A stretch of DNA of 64,000 nt from Candidatus Margulisiibacteriota bacterium (GTDB lineage: Bacteria; Margulisbacteria; Riflemargulisbacteria; GWF2-39-127). Where the stretch lies: contig QKMY01000057.1 of assembly GCA_003242895.1 (NCBI GenBank), forward strand, positions 62,001-126,000. The letters are read 5' to 3'. This document shows positions 18,019 to 26,323 of the stretch, in pieces. Each line of letters opens with the position of its first letter. Position 1 is the first letter of the stretch. The position numbers and the translations under genes were made by a program. The notes below the pieces were generated by a model. That model was not told where the DNA came from. It ran no database searches and saw only the letters and a list, made by a program, of their open reading frames with translations.

Positions 18019-18678
18019 ATGGATATTACTAGTGTTGGTTCAGCTACAACAAGTACCGAGGATTCGAGAAAAACGAAAGACTCTTTGGGGAAAGATGACT
18101 TCCTGCAATTGCTGGTAACGCAGCTACGCTACCAGGACCCTTCCGCTCCGATGGATAATCAACAGATGATTGCACAATTGTCTCAGTTCACATCATTGGA
18201 ACAAATGAAGAATGTCGCTTTAGCAACAGAAGGTGTTCAGGCGTTTTCAATGATTGGCAAGTATATACAAGCTGAGACTGAAAATTCGGAAACTCATGAG
18301 ACGATCATTACCAGTGGTTCAGTCGTGATGATAGCGAAGCAGGCAGGTAAATATTATGCTACTGTGGATACTGGTTATGAGTTAGATGAATCAGGTAATC
18401 CACTTGCAATGAAGATCCCGGAAGCCGCATTTTCAGATGTCGTTCGGGATACGGCTTTTAAGTCGGAGGATATCTGGAATGAGCTTAAGAATAAGGGCTA
18501 TCTTGATAATAATGGCCGGATAACATCCAAATTTCAGCCTAATGCTGAAAATTTTGTTTTAGATATAGATTCTCGATATGCTGACTATGGAAAAAAGATC
18601 TCAGATGTATTGAAAAATGCGCATCTCAAGACTGTAGAGGTAGAGGATGTTGTAACTGTGTCGAATTATCAAGCCTAA
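18019..18678 (+). CDS. flgD: Flagellar hook-capping protein FlgD
   Basis: 219 residues. The N-terminal export and cap region is clear: LGKDDFLQLLVTQLRYQDPSAPMDNQQMIAQLSQFTSLEQM. A beta-rich C-terminal part follows. FlgD caps the growing hook and is lost when the hook is finished. It lies ten bases after fliK with an AAGGAGAAG site, and before the TIGR02530-type gene and flgE as in Firmicutes-like operons. Confidence 0.95.
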   Translation: MDITSVGSATTSTEDSRKTKDSLGKDDFLQLLVTQLRYQDPSAPMDNQQMIAQLSQFTSLEQMKNVALATEGVQAFSMIGKYIQAETENSETHETIITSGSVVMIAKQAGKYYATVDTGYELDESGNPLAMKIPEAAFSDVVRDTAFKSEDIWNELKNKGYLDNNGRITSKFQPNAENFVLDIDSRYADYGKKISDVLKNAHLKTVEVEDVVTVSNYQA

Positions 18679-18714
18679 ATAATTAGTTAAACGAAAGGAA
18701 GGTGGAAGTAAACA

Positions 18715-19107
18715 GTGAAAGAGGACGCAATTATTTCAGCAGCACAGAGAATAGCCGCAGAGCGGATTGGTATTAGTGGCCCGAAACAGAAACAAGCTGT
18801 TCCCCGAGGTGAATTCGAGAATTCATTGCGCCGGACACTTCAAGATGCTGATATGGGCTTGGAATTTTCGTCTCATGCGATAGACAGGCTGCAAAAAAGG
18901 AACCTGACTGTCTCGGCAGAGCAGCTTTCTCGATTAAATAATGCAGTTAACAAGGCGAGTGACAAAGGAGCCAAAGAATCTCTGATAATGGTAGATAATC
19001 TGGCAATGATTGTGAGTATTACGAATCGAAAAGTCATTACAGCAATGGATGTTGCAGGAATGAAAGAAAATGTTATTACAAATATTGATAGTGCAGTTAT
19101 TAGTTAG
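18715..19107 (+). CDS. Flagellar operon protein, TIGR02530 type
   Basis: 130 residues from a GTG start with AAGGAAGGTGG upstream. It has the family pattern: a central FSSHAIDRLQKRNL, then NAVNKASDKGAKESLIMVDNLAMIVSI and a C-terminal VITAMDVAG. These small proteins sit between flgD and flgE in many Firmicutes and other operons. Their function is not settled; assistance in hook assembly is assumed from position. Confidence 0.88.
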   Translation: MKEDAIISAAQRIAAERIGISGPKQKQAVPRGEFENSLRRTLQDADMGLEFSSHAIDRLQKRNLTVSAEQLSRLNNAVNKASDKGAKESLIMVDNLAMIVSITNRKVITAMDVAGMKENVITNIDSAVIS

Positions 19108-19185
19108 CAGCTTGGACCTCGTAGAGGAGAGCTGTCTTTAGCTCCGAATGAGTTAAAGAATCGCTTGGAAGGAGGTTGATCTTAT

Positions 19186-21156
19186 ATGTTAAGATCGATG
19201 TTTGCTGGTCTTTCTGGCCTCGTTAATCACAAAACCGGGCTGGATGTAATTGGTAATAATATTGCCAATGTTAATACAATAGGTTTTAAGACCTCACGGG
19301 TAACGTTTCAAGATTTGCTTTCCCAGACATTAACCGGTGCTTCTTCGCCGGTAGATGGTGGGATGGGTGGTACGAACGGCATGCAAGTAGGTCTCGGTTC
19401 TAAATTAGGATCTATCGATGTTTCTATGGCGCAAGGTAATTTGCAGTCCACAGGCAACTTCACAGATCTAGCGGTTGAAGGAAATGGGTTTTTCATTTTC
19501 GGTGAAGGTGACTCCGGTAATTATAGATATTCGCGTGCAGGTAACTTTTCAATAGATGCGCAAGGTAATTTAGTCCATATTTCCGGTCTTCATGTTATGG
19601 GATGGAATGTTAATGATGCATTGACAGAAATCAACACTTCGCAGAATATTTCAGATGTTACTATACCCAGTGGTATCACAATTAAAGCGAAACAGACGGA
19701 TGCGATCAAATATGGCTATAACCTTAACGCTTCGTCTTACGTTCAAGGAGAAGCCCAGTTGCAAGCCGGTAACTCCGCAGGAATGGGAAACGTTGAAGGA
19801 AACTGGACCGGTCAGGTAAACGGGGTAGCAACCACCTACGATACAGTTGGAACTCACACTATTGCAATTACGCCGCAGAAAGTAGTCGGAGAAAGGACCG
19901 GGTTAGCGGGCGAATCACCGTTAATCTCCCACAAATACCAAAAGATATCGGAATTGATCATTATGGAATCGAATCGTATCTCCGGGAGTACTCCTACTAT
20001 AGGTGGGGACAACGGTGATGGGACTTATACCTTAAAGGTTATTGTTGATGGTGTTTCAAACGATATTATTGTTGCAGGTACTGATACTGTTGAGACGGTT
20101 CTAGAAAACATCAACAGGACAATCCCCGGTGTAACCGCAACACTAGCCCAGGGAAATCTTTCGATTAAAAGGAATACCGCGGGAGTTTCCAAAACAGTTG
20201 CGGTGAATGATACCGTGAGCGCTTCTGCAGCAACCTACGGGATTGCAGACCTTCTTTTTTCAAAAACCCCTGCAAATGCCGGAGGTGTCAATTTTGACAC
20301 GACTTCTGTCATTCCTGCTTCGATAACCTGGGGATTTATCCCGAGTACAGGTTCTTCCGGATCTTTTAGTAATGATACGACCCATCTTTCATTTTCGTCA
20401 GGTGATTCTGGTATAATAGGGATGAACGGCATCATTGTTTCTTCAGGACAGGAAGGTTTTTCTGAAGGTGTTGCGGTTGTAAAGACCTTATCCCCTGAGA
20501 TACACTCTACAACAGCCAGGGTATATGATTCACTTGGTGCTCCTAGAAACGTGATCCTTACCTTTGAGAGGACTAATGCCAATACCTGGGGCTGGTCGGC
20601 TACAGGGAATCAGGTGAGCGGGACCGGAGAGTTGACCTTCAACCAGTATGGCCAACTGCTCAGTACAACAAATGACAAGATTAATATCGGTGGTATTAAC
20701 GGATCTCAGTCCGCAACGATCAAGCTTGATTTTGGCGATATTACTCAATTTGCTTCTGATTCAAGTGTCATTTCGACCTCACAGGATGGATATACTAAGG
20801 GAAACCTGGATTCGTACACGATCGATCAGATGGGTATTATAGTCGGCAGGTTCTCGAACGGTCTCAGTAGAAGCCTGGCACAAATAGCCATAGCCAACTT
20901 TAATAACCCGAGCGGTCTTCAGAAAATGGCTGATAGCAGCTTTGGTGAAACGAATAACTCGGGAGATCCTCAGATCGGTATGGCAACCTTGGGAGGCAGA
21001 GGTAAGGTGTCAACCGGTACGCTCGAAATGAGTAATGTAGATATCGCAACGGAATTTGCCAATATGATTATTTATCAAAGAGGGTTTCAAGCGAATGCAA
21101 AAACAATCTCTACAGCAGATGACTTGCTTAATACTCTGGTAAATATCAAGCGATAA
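19186..21156 (+). CDS. flgE: Flagellar hook protein FlgE
   Basis: 656 residues, long for a FlgE (E. coli has about 400). Both ends are canonical: MLRSMFAGLSGLVNHKTGLD..GNNIANVNTIGFKTSRVTF at the N-terminus and FANMIIYQRGFQANAKTISTADDLLNTLVN at the C-terminus. The extra length is in the surface-exposed middle (about 160-450), rich in Ser, Thr and Gly. GGAAGGAGG precedes the ATG. It builds the hook, exported before the specificity switch. Confidence 0.96.
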   Translation: MLRSMFAGLSGLVNHKTGLDVIGNNIANVNTIGFKTSRVTFQDLLSQTLTGASSPVDGGMGGTNGMQVGLGSKLGSIDVSMAQGNLQSTGNFTDLAVEGNGFFIFGEGDSGNYRYSRAGNFSIDAQGNLVHISGLHVMGWNVNDALTEINTSQNISDVTIPSGITIKAKQTDAIKYGYNLNASSYVQGEAQLQAGNSAGMGNVEGNWTGQVNGVATTYDTVGTHTIAITPQKVVGERTGLAGESPLISHKYQKISELIIMESNRISGSTPTIGGDNGDGTYTLKVIVDGVSNDIIVAGTDTVETVLENINRTIPGVTATLAQGNLSIKRNTAGVSKTVAVNDTVSASAATYGIADLLFSKTPANAGGVNFDTTSVIPASITWGFIPSTGSSGSFSNDTTHLSFSSGDSGIIGMNGIIVSSGQEGFSEGVAVVKTLSPEIHSTTARVYDSLGAPRNVILTFERTNANTWGWSATGNQVSGTGELTFNQYGQLLSTTNDKINIGGINGSQSATIKLDFGDITQFASDSSVISTSQDGYTKGNLDSYTIDQMGIIVGRFSNGLSRSLAQIAIANFNNPSGLQKMADSSFGETNNSGDPQIGMATLGGRGKVSTGTLEMSNVDIATEFANMIIYQRGFQANAKTISTADDLLNTLVNIKR

Positions 21157-21209
21157 TCGTTACTATTAGTTTTTTAATATTTTTTTCTGATAAGGTTTGC
21201 GGTTATGAG

Positions 21210-21236
21210 CTGGTCCGTAACCGTAAACCGGACCAG
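21210..21236 (+). other. Hairpin between flgE and fliL
   Basis: CTGGTCCG / CGGACCAG, 8 bp, loop 11 bases, with further flanking pairing possible (GCGG ... CCGC). It lies in the 191-base gap after flgE, just downstream of T-rich sequence, but has no T-run behind it. It may separate hook-gene from export-gene mRNA. Confidence 0.5.
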
Positions 21237-21347
21237 ATAAGCCGCTGGGCATTAGTGAGAATGAAAAAAGATAAAACTTTGTTTTGTTTTGTGATATATT
21301 ATATATATAAATTAATTTCTGAATAAAAACGAATACAGGTGGTTATA

Positions 21348-21902
21348 TTGGCAGAAGAAAAAAACGAAAATGAAAATCAGAATAAACAACCTGAAGGCTC
21401 AAAAAAGAAAATTTATTTAGGTTTAACGCCTCTTCATGCAATAATCGGCGGCTTAGTAATTATGGCTATACTGACAATAATTACAGGATATTTTGCTACG
21501 CATAAAAGTATTAAGGTTGAAAAACCGGAAGAAAAGCAGCATGCTGAAAAGACAGTCGAAATGGGTACTATGTTTCCACTCGAACCCTTTATCGTTAATT
21601 TAATCGACTATAATGGAAGGCGATATTTGAAGACAACCATAGAACTGGAGATAGAAGGTCTCGCTGGTGAAGATAAGAAAAAAGAAGGTGAAGGAGAGGG
21701 TGGGGCTAATAAAGAATTAGAAAAGATGGTCCCGTTCATGCGGAATATCATTATAAATATCCTTTCCTCAAAAACATTTAAGGATATCAGTAGTGTTGAG
21801 GGAAAAGATAGTTTGCGGCAAGAAATTGCTTTTCGAATAAATAATGCGATGACCAAAGGTAAAATTAAAAACGTCTACTTTAAAGAATTTGTTATCCAGT
21901 AA
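21348..21902 (+). CDS. fliL: Flagellar basal body-associated protein FliL
   Basis: About 184 residues: a short polar N-terminus, one membrane helix (IIGGLVIMAILTIITGYFA) and a periplasmic domain with FPLEPFIVNLID and a C-terminal YFKEFVIQ, as in FliL. TTG 21348 is chosen because AGGTGG ends five bases before it; a GTG at 21339 lies inside that site. FliL surrounds MotB and stabilises the stator at high load. It is followed by fliN, not fliM. Confidence 0.92.
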   Translation: MAEEKNENENQNKQPEGSKKKIYLGLTPLHAIIGGLVIMAILTIITGYFATHKSIKVEKPEEKQHAEKTVEMGTMFPLEPFIVNLIDYNGRRYLKTTIELEIEGLAGEDKKKEGEGEGGANKELEKMVPFMRNIIINILSSKTFKDISSVEGKDSLRQEIAFRINNAMTKGKIKNVYFKEFVIQ

Positions 21903-21998
21903 GTTTTTTATGGTATCAGGATTTTTGATTGGTACTTTTTAGAACGCTCATAGCGCTGAAAGAAGTAGCAAGTATTTTTAAAGTGGGAGGAGTATATA

Positions 21999-22535
21999 AT
22001 GGGCACAGAAATGACACAAGAAGAAATTGATGCTCTGCTTTCAAATATGGCACAGGGTGATAGTTCCGAATCTTCTTCTTCATCTTCTCCTGGAGCAGCA
22101 AGTGAGCTATCTCAAAACGAGATAGATGCTTTACTCTCAGGCGATAGCCCGGTTTCATCTTCACCATCAAGGACCGACAATTCTCGAAATGCCGCTCAGT
22201 CAAAACCGATCAAACAGGATACTAGAGCTCAATCGATGCAGTTTTCTTCCTTTGACAGGCAATCTGCATATCAAGGCAAAAATGATATTGGCATGATACT
22301 TGATGTTCCTATGGAACTGACGGTTGAACTTGGGCGAACAACCATGTATATTAAAGATATACTTGATTTAGGTCCTGGATCAGTTGTCGAGATTAACAGG
22401 TTGGCGGGTGAGCCAATTGAGTTGCTTGTAAATGGAAAAGTAATTGCCAAAGGTGAAGTTGTAGTTATCGATGAGAAATTCGGACTGAGGATCACTGAGT
22501 TATTAAATCCTACAAATGAAGCAAATAATAATTAA
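21999..22535 (+). CDS. fliN: Flagellar motor switch protein FliN with two FliM-like N-terminal peptides
   Basis: 178 residues. The C-terminal ~75 are a standard SpoA domain (DVPMELTVELGRTTMYIKDI ... VNGKVIAKGEVVVIDEKFGLRITEL). The N-terminal ~90 are Ser-rich and hold two copies of the EIDALL peptide (about 9-14 and 41-46). FliM uses this peptide to bind phospho-CheY, and Bacillus FliY also has it. No CheC-like domain is present, so it is not FliY. The upstream position usually taken by fliM is empty. GGGAGGAG precedes the ATG. Confidence 0.92.
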   Translation: MGTEMTQEEIDALLSNMAQGDSSESSSSSSPGAASELSQNEIDALLSGDSPVSSSPSRTDNSRNAAQSKPIKQDTRAQSMQFSSFDRQSAYQGKNDIGMILDVPMELTVELGRTTMYIKDILDLGPGSVVEINRLAGEPIELLVNGKVIAKGEVVVIDEKFGLRITELLNPTNEANNN

Positions 22536-22537
22536 TT

Positions 22538-23164
22538 ATGATCAAACTTAAAATTTCACGGAAAATTTCGTTCCTAGTAAGCTGTATCCTGTTGATTGCC
22601 TTTCTGTCCGGATGTGCATTGGCATTGGCTACGGATATTCCCGCTGGCACTGATAGTTTTGTATCCCAGAACGAGCAGCAGCAGGAAGAAAAACTGTCAT
22701 GGGAAGATTACAAAGAACCTGGAACCGCATCTCAGAATAAATCCATTTTCAGGTCAATATTTGGTTTTATCTGGAAATTAACGATAGTAATCATTCTTCT
22801 CTATGTCACCATTAGAATCCTGAAGTTATTTTATGAAAATAAAGTGTCGATGAAAGGTGAAGGGACTAACTTCGCAGTGCTCGATACTTTTTATATAAAA
22901 CCAAACCAGGCACTCCATGTTGTTGAGATAGTAGACAGATTTTTTGTTTTAGGGATAACCAGCCAGGCTATTAATGTTATCTGTGAAATAACTGATACTG
23001 ATAAGATAGCTGCAATGAAAAAAGTTGAGAAACCGGTAGATTCTATGGATTTTAAAGGTAGTCTTTTAAGTGTTTTAGGGAAAAAACGCTCTCCAGTTGA
23101 CGAGAGGATTGCCCAAAGCTCTCAAAAAATACTTGACCATATTAATAAGCTGTCAGGGAGATAG
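22538..23164 (+). CDS. fliO: Flagellar biosynthesis protein FliO
   Basis: 208 residues, three bases after fliN. It has an N-terminal hydrophobic signal ending LSGC (23-26), which fits a lipobox, a second hydrophobic helix (about 70-90, IWKLTIVIILLYVTIRIL), and the FliO cytoplasmic beta domain with LDTFYIKPNQALHVVEIVDRFFVLGIT. FliO assists insertion and assembly of FliP in the export gate. Cleavable or lipoprotein-like N-termini occur in some FliO proteins. Confidence 0.88.
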   Translation: MIKLKISRKISFLVSCILLIAFLSGCALALATDIPAGTDSFVSQNEQQQEEKLSWEDYKEPGTASQNKSIFRSIFGFIWKLTIVIILLYVTIRILKLFYENKVSMKGEGTNFAVLDTFYIKPNQALHVVEIVDRFFVLGITSQAINVICEITDTDKIAAMKKVEKPVDSMDFKGSLLSVLGKKRSPVDERIAQSSQKILDHINKLSGR

Positions 23165-23168
23165 TTTT

Positions 23169-23927
23169 TTGTTAAATACCAAAAAATATGTTTTCATTTT
23201 CTTGGGTTTAATTATGTTCCTGTTTCCCGTATTGACGTGGGCAGCGCCTATTCCTCTGCCCAACATTAATATCGGGGTGTCTCAGGCGAATTCGCCTGCG
23301 GAGATGAATACCTCCCTGCAAGTATTGATCTTATTAACTGTATTATCTCTGGCACCGTCATTATTAATTATGATGACCTCATTTACCAGGATTGTCATTG
23401 TCCTATCCTTTGTTCGGAATGCGCTGGGAACCCAGCAGGCCCCACCGACGCAGCTTATTGTCGGATTAGCCTTGTTTTTAACGTTTTTTGTGATGGCACC
23501 AACGTTTACGAAGATTAATGATAATGCTGTCAAGCCTTTCACTGCCGGAAAGATTTCGCAAGAAGAAGCCATGACGCAAGGAATGGCACCCTTACGTGAT
23601 TTTATGTTTCGGCAGACCAGGCAAAAAGACTTGGCGCTTTTTGTTCAACTTGCCAAACTTCCCCGTCCGAAAAATAGGGCTGACATTCCTACCCATGTTT
23701 TGATTTCTTCTTTTATTATCAGCGAGATTAAGACAGCGTTCCAAATGGGTTTTGCAGTATTTGTACCATTCCTCGTTCTCGATATTGTTATCGCCTCGTT
23801 ATTAATGTCTATGGGTATGATGATGTTACCTCCTGTAATGATATCCTTGCCATTTAAAATACTCTTGTTCATTTTAGTCGATGGATGGAGCTTGGTTGCC
23901 AGATCTTTAGTAATGAGCTTTCATTAG
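23169..23927 (+). CDS. fliP: Flagellar type III export gate protein FliP
   Basis: About 252 residues from TTG 23169, chosen because AGGGAG sits eight bases upstream and a signal-peptide-like hydrophobic stretch follows immediately. The family core is clear: LTVLSLAPSLLIMMTSFTRI, VLSFVRNALGTQQAPPTQ, and the C-terminal MMMLPPVMISLPFKILLFIL. Five FliP subunits form the core of the export channel. It starts four bases after fliO. Confidence 0.96.
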   Translation: MLNTKKYVFIFLGLIMFLFPVLTWAAPIPLPNINIGVSQANSPAEMNTSLQVLILLTVLSLAPSLLIMMTSFTRIVIVLSFVRNALGTQQAPPTQLIVGLALFLTFFVMAPTFTKINDNAVKPFTAGKISQEEAMTQGMAPLRDFMFRQTRQKDLALFVQLAKLPRPKNRADIPTHVLISSFIISEIKTAFQMGFAVFVPFLVLDIVIASLLMSMGMMMLPPVMISLPFKILLFILVDGWSLVARSLVMSFH

Positions 23928-24029
23928 CTGCAAATCGTTCTTTCATTCTCAGGTTTCTTTTTCCCTGTCGTGATTTTTGTCTTGACTTTTATGCTGTTTG
24001 AATTTTAGACTAGTATGTAGGAGTATCTA

Positions 24030-24299
24030 ATGAATCAGGATATAGTAATAGGAATAGCACAGGAAGCGGCTTATACCGCGCTGATGTTATCAGCACCTGC
24101 CTTAGTCACAGGGTTAATAGTTGGATTGCTGATCAGCATTTTTCAGGCAGTGACCCAGATTCAGGATGCCACCCTCACGTTTGTTCCAAAGCTGATCGTT
24201 GTCGGTATCACCGTTTTAGTCCTGAGTGGCTGGATGCTGACGGTAATAACTGATTTTACCGCAAAGATTTTTACTAATCTGTATTATTTTGCAATGTAA
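24030..24299 (+). CDS. fliQ: Flagellar export gate protein FliQ
   Basis: 89 residues with two membrane helices. The typical ALVTGLIVGLLISIFQAVTQIQ and LTFVPKLIVV segments are present. FliQ packs outside the FliP5-FliR1 core. It follows fliP after 102 bases with a TAGGAG site, and its stop codon abuts the fliR start. Confidence 0.96.
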   Translation: MNQDIVIGIAQEAAYTALMLSAPALVTGLIVGLLISIFQAVTQIQDATLTFVPKLIVVGITVLVLSGWMLTVITDFTAKIFTNLYYFAM

Positions 24300-25085
24300 A
24301 TGTATTTTTTAGATATAACACTTAAAAATTTTCAGATTTTTCTAATAGTACTGCTTCGAATAAGCGGTATTTTTGTTTTGTCTCCTGTTTTTGGCGCTGC
24401 CAGCTTGCCTCAACGAGTAAAAGTTTTTGCTTCTGTTTTTTTTTCGTTTGTAATACTGCCTCAAGTGGTAGCTACTAGTTTTGAAATTCCTATGGATTTT
24501 TTGGGATATGCTATTATTCTTTTCAGGGAATTGCTTGTTGGTGTGATTATTGGTTTCGCGGCAATGGTTATTATGAATATTATTCAGTTTGCAGGGAAGA
24601 TGGTTGATATGGGTATGGGGCTTCACATGGCGAGCGTTGTTGACCCCATGAACAGAGATCAGGCTTCTGTTATAGGTCAGTTGTTTTACTTTATCGCCAT
24701 ATTGATTTTTTTGTTAACCAATAGTCATTACTATTTAATAAGTGCAGTTGTTAAAAGTTTTGAAGTCATTCCAATCAATGGGCTTGTTATTGATGGAAGA
24801 ATAATTGATCTATTGCTAAATCTGTTCACCAGAATATTTTCCATTGGGTTTCAGATTGCTATGCCTATAGCCGGAATTCTGTTTATATTGACATTTACCT
24901 TAGGTATTATGTCTAAAACGGTTCCACAATTAAATGTTTTTTTTGTTGGAATTCCTTTGCAGATTATAATCGGGCTGATACTTCTCATGTTTTCATTTAC
25001 TCTTTTTTATCCGGTATTTCTTAATTTGATTATGAGTATGAAAGATGATCTATTTGCTGTTGTAAAAGCATTAGGAAATCCCTGA
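24300..25085 (+). CDS. fliR: Flagellar export gate protein FliR
   Basis: 261 residues with about six membrane helices. The family segments RISGIFVLSPVFGAASLPQRVKV and FRELLVGVIIGFAAMVIMN are present. FliR completes the FliP-FliQ-FliR export channel. The ATG directly follows the fliQ stop with no gap, so translation is probably coupled. Confidence 0.96.
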   Translation: MYFLDITLKNFQIFLIVLLRISGIFVLSPVFGAASLPQRVKVFASVFFSFVILPQVVATSFEIPMDFLGYAIILFRELLVGVIIGFAAMVIMNIIQFAGKMVDMGMGLHMASVVDPMNRDQASVIGQLFYFIAILIFLLTNSHYYLISAVVKSFEVIPINGLVIDGRIIDLLLNLFTRIFSIGFQIAMPIAGILFILTFTLGIMSKTVPQLNVFFVGIPLQIIIGLILLMFSFTLFYPVFLNLIMSMKDDLFAVVKALGNP

Positions 25086-25097
25086 TGAGGAATAATA

Positions 25098-26162
25098 ATG
25101 GCTGATCCTTCAAAAACTGAAAATGCTACCCCCCGTAGAAAACAGGACGCAAGAAAAAAAGGTCAAGTTGCGAAAAGTAGCGAAATATCTGCAACCATAA
25201 CCTTTGTTGCCGCCTTACTGCTCCTCAAGTTTTTTGGCAGGGGGATAATGGATCAGTTAAAGAATTATTTGCAGTATATTCTTAGCCATTTGCACGAAAT
25301 GGATTTTACCCATCAAAATGTTTTAGCTTATGAGATGGATGCGTTTATAAAGATGGCTGTGATCCTGCTGCCTTTTATGCTGATCATTGCACTTGCTGCT
25401 GTGGGCGTCAATTATGCTCAAATCGGTTTCTTTTTTTCGTTTGAACCGATCAAGCCTTCCTTTAACAAAATTAATCCGTTTACAGGGTTCGCGAGGATTT
25501 TTTCTAAACGGGGTTTAGAAATGCTTGTTAAGTCACTGCTTAAGATTGTTGTAATTAGCTGGATAGTTTACGGTGTGATCAAGAAGGCTATTCCTGACCT
25601 GATTCCTCTTATCGACTCAGATTTGACGAGTGCCTTTTTTACTATTGCGGATGTATGTTATCAGATATCTTTGAGAGTAGCTATTTTTTTCATAATAATA
25701 TCTATAGCTGATTACTATTGGCAGAGGCATACTCATGAAGAGTCTCTTAAAATGAGTAAGCAGGAAGTAAAGGATGAGTCAAAAAGGACTGAAGGAAATC
25801 CACAAATAAAGGGCGAGATCAGAAGACGGATGCGTCAGATGATGAGGAGCCGTATGATGACCTCAGTCCCTAAGGCAGACGTGGTGGTAACGAACCCGAC
25901 CCATATTGCAGTTGCGTTACTGTATGATGCAGACAATATGGTCGCTCCGAAAGTCGTCGCAAAGGGTGCCCAGCTTATTGCCGAACAAATCAAGGACCTT
26001 GCGAAAGAATCAGGCGTACCGATAATCGAAAACAAACCTCTGGCGAGAACACTATTTAAAACCGTGGAAATTGGGGAAGAGATACCTCAGGACCTCTTTA
26101 ATGCGGTTGCCGAAATTCTTACCTACGTTAACAAGCTTACCGGTAAAACATTCGGGCTATAG
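25098..26162 (+). CDS. flhB: Flagellar export switch protein FlhB
   Basis: 354 residues: an N-terminal NATPRRKQDARKKGQVAKS lead, four membrane helices, and a cytoplasmic domain with the autocleavage motif NPTH (266-269) in VVVTNPTHIAVAL. Cleavage there and contact with FliK change substrate specificity from hook to filament. It lies 12 bases after fliR with a GAGGA site. Confidence 0.97.
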   Translation: MADPSKTENATPRRKQDARKKGQVAKSSEISATITFVAALLLLKFFGRGIMDQLKNYLQYILSHLHEMDFTHQNVLAYEMDAFIKMAVILLPFMLIIALAAVGVNYAQIGFFFSFEPIKPSFNKINPFTGFARIFSKRGLEMLVKSLLKIVVISWIVYGVIKKAIPDLIPLIDSDLTSAFFTIADVCYQISLRVAIFFIIISIADYYWQRHTHEESLKMSKQEVKDESKRTEGNPQIKGEIRRRMRQMMRSRMMTSVPKADVVVTNPTHIAVALLYDADNMVAPKVVAKGAQLIAEQIKDLAKESGVPIIENKPLARTLFKTVEIGEEIPQDLFNAVAEILTYVNKLTGKTFGL

Positions 26163-26323
26163 TAAAGTTTTCTTGTAATGCCGGTTATTTCTTGAAGTTC
26201 CTTCACAAATGGCCAAATAAAAACTATAATAGAAATAAGTAACAAATTTTTGCATATAACACAAATATTGTATTGTAGTCTTTGCTTATGCTTACTGGCA
26301 CCAGCGTGGACTAAGGATATCGA

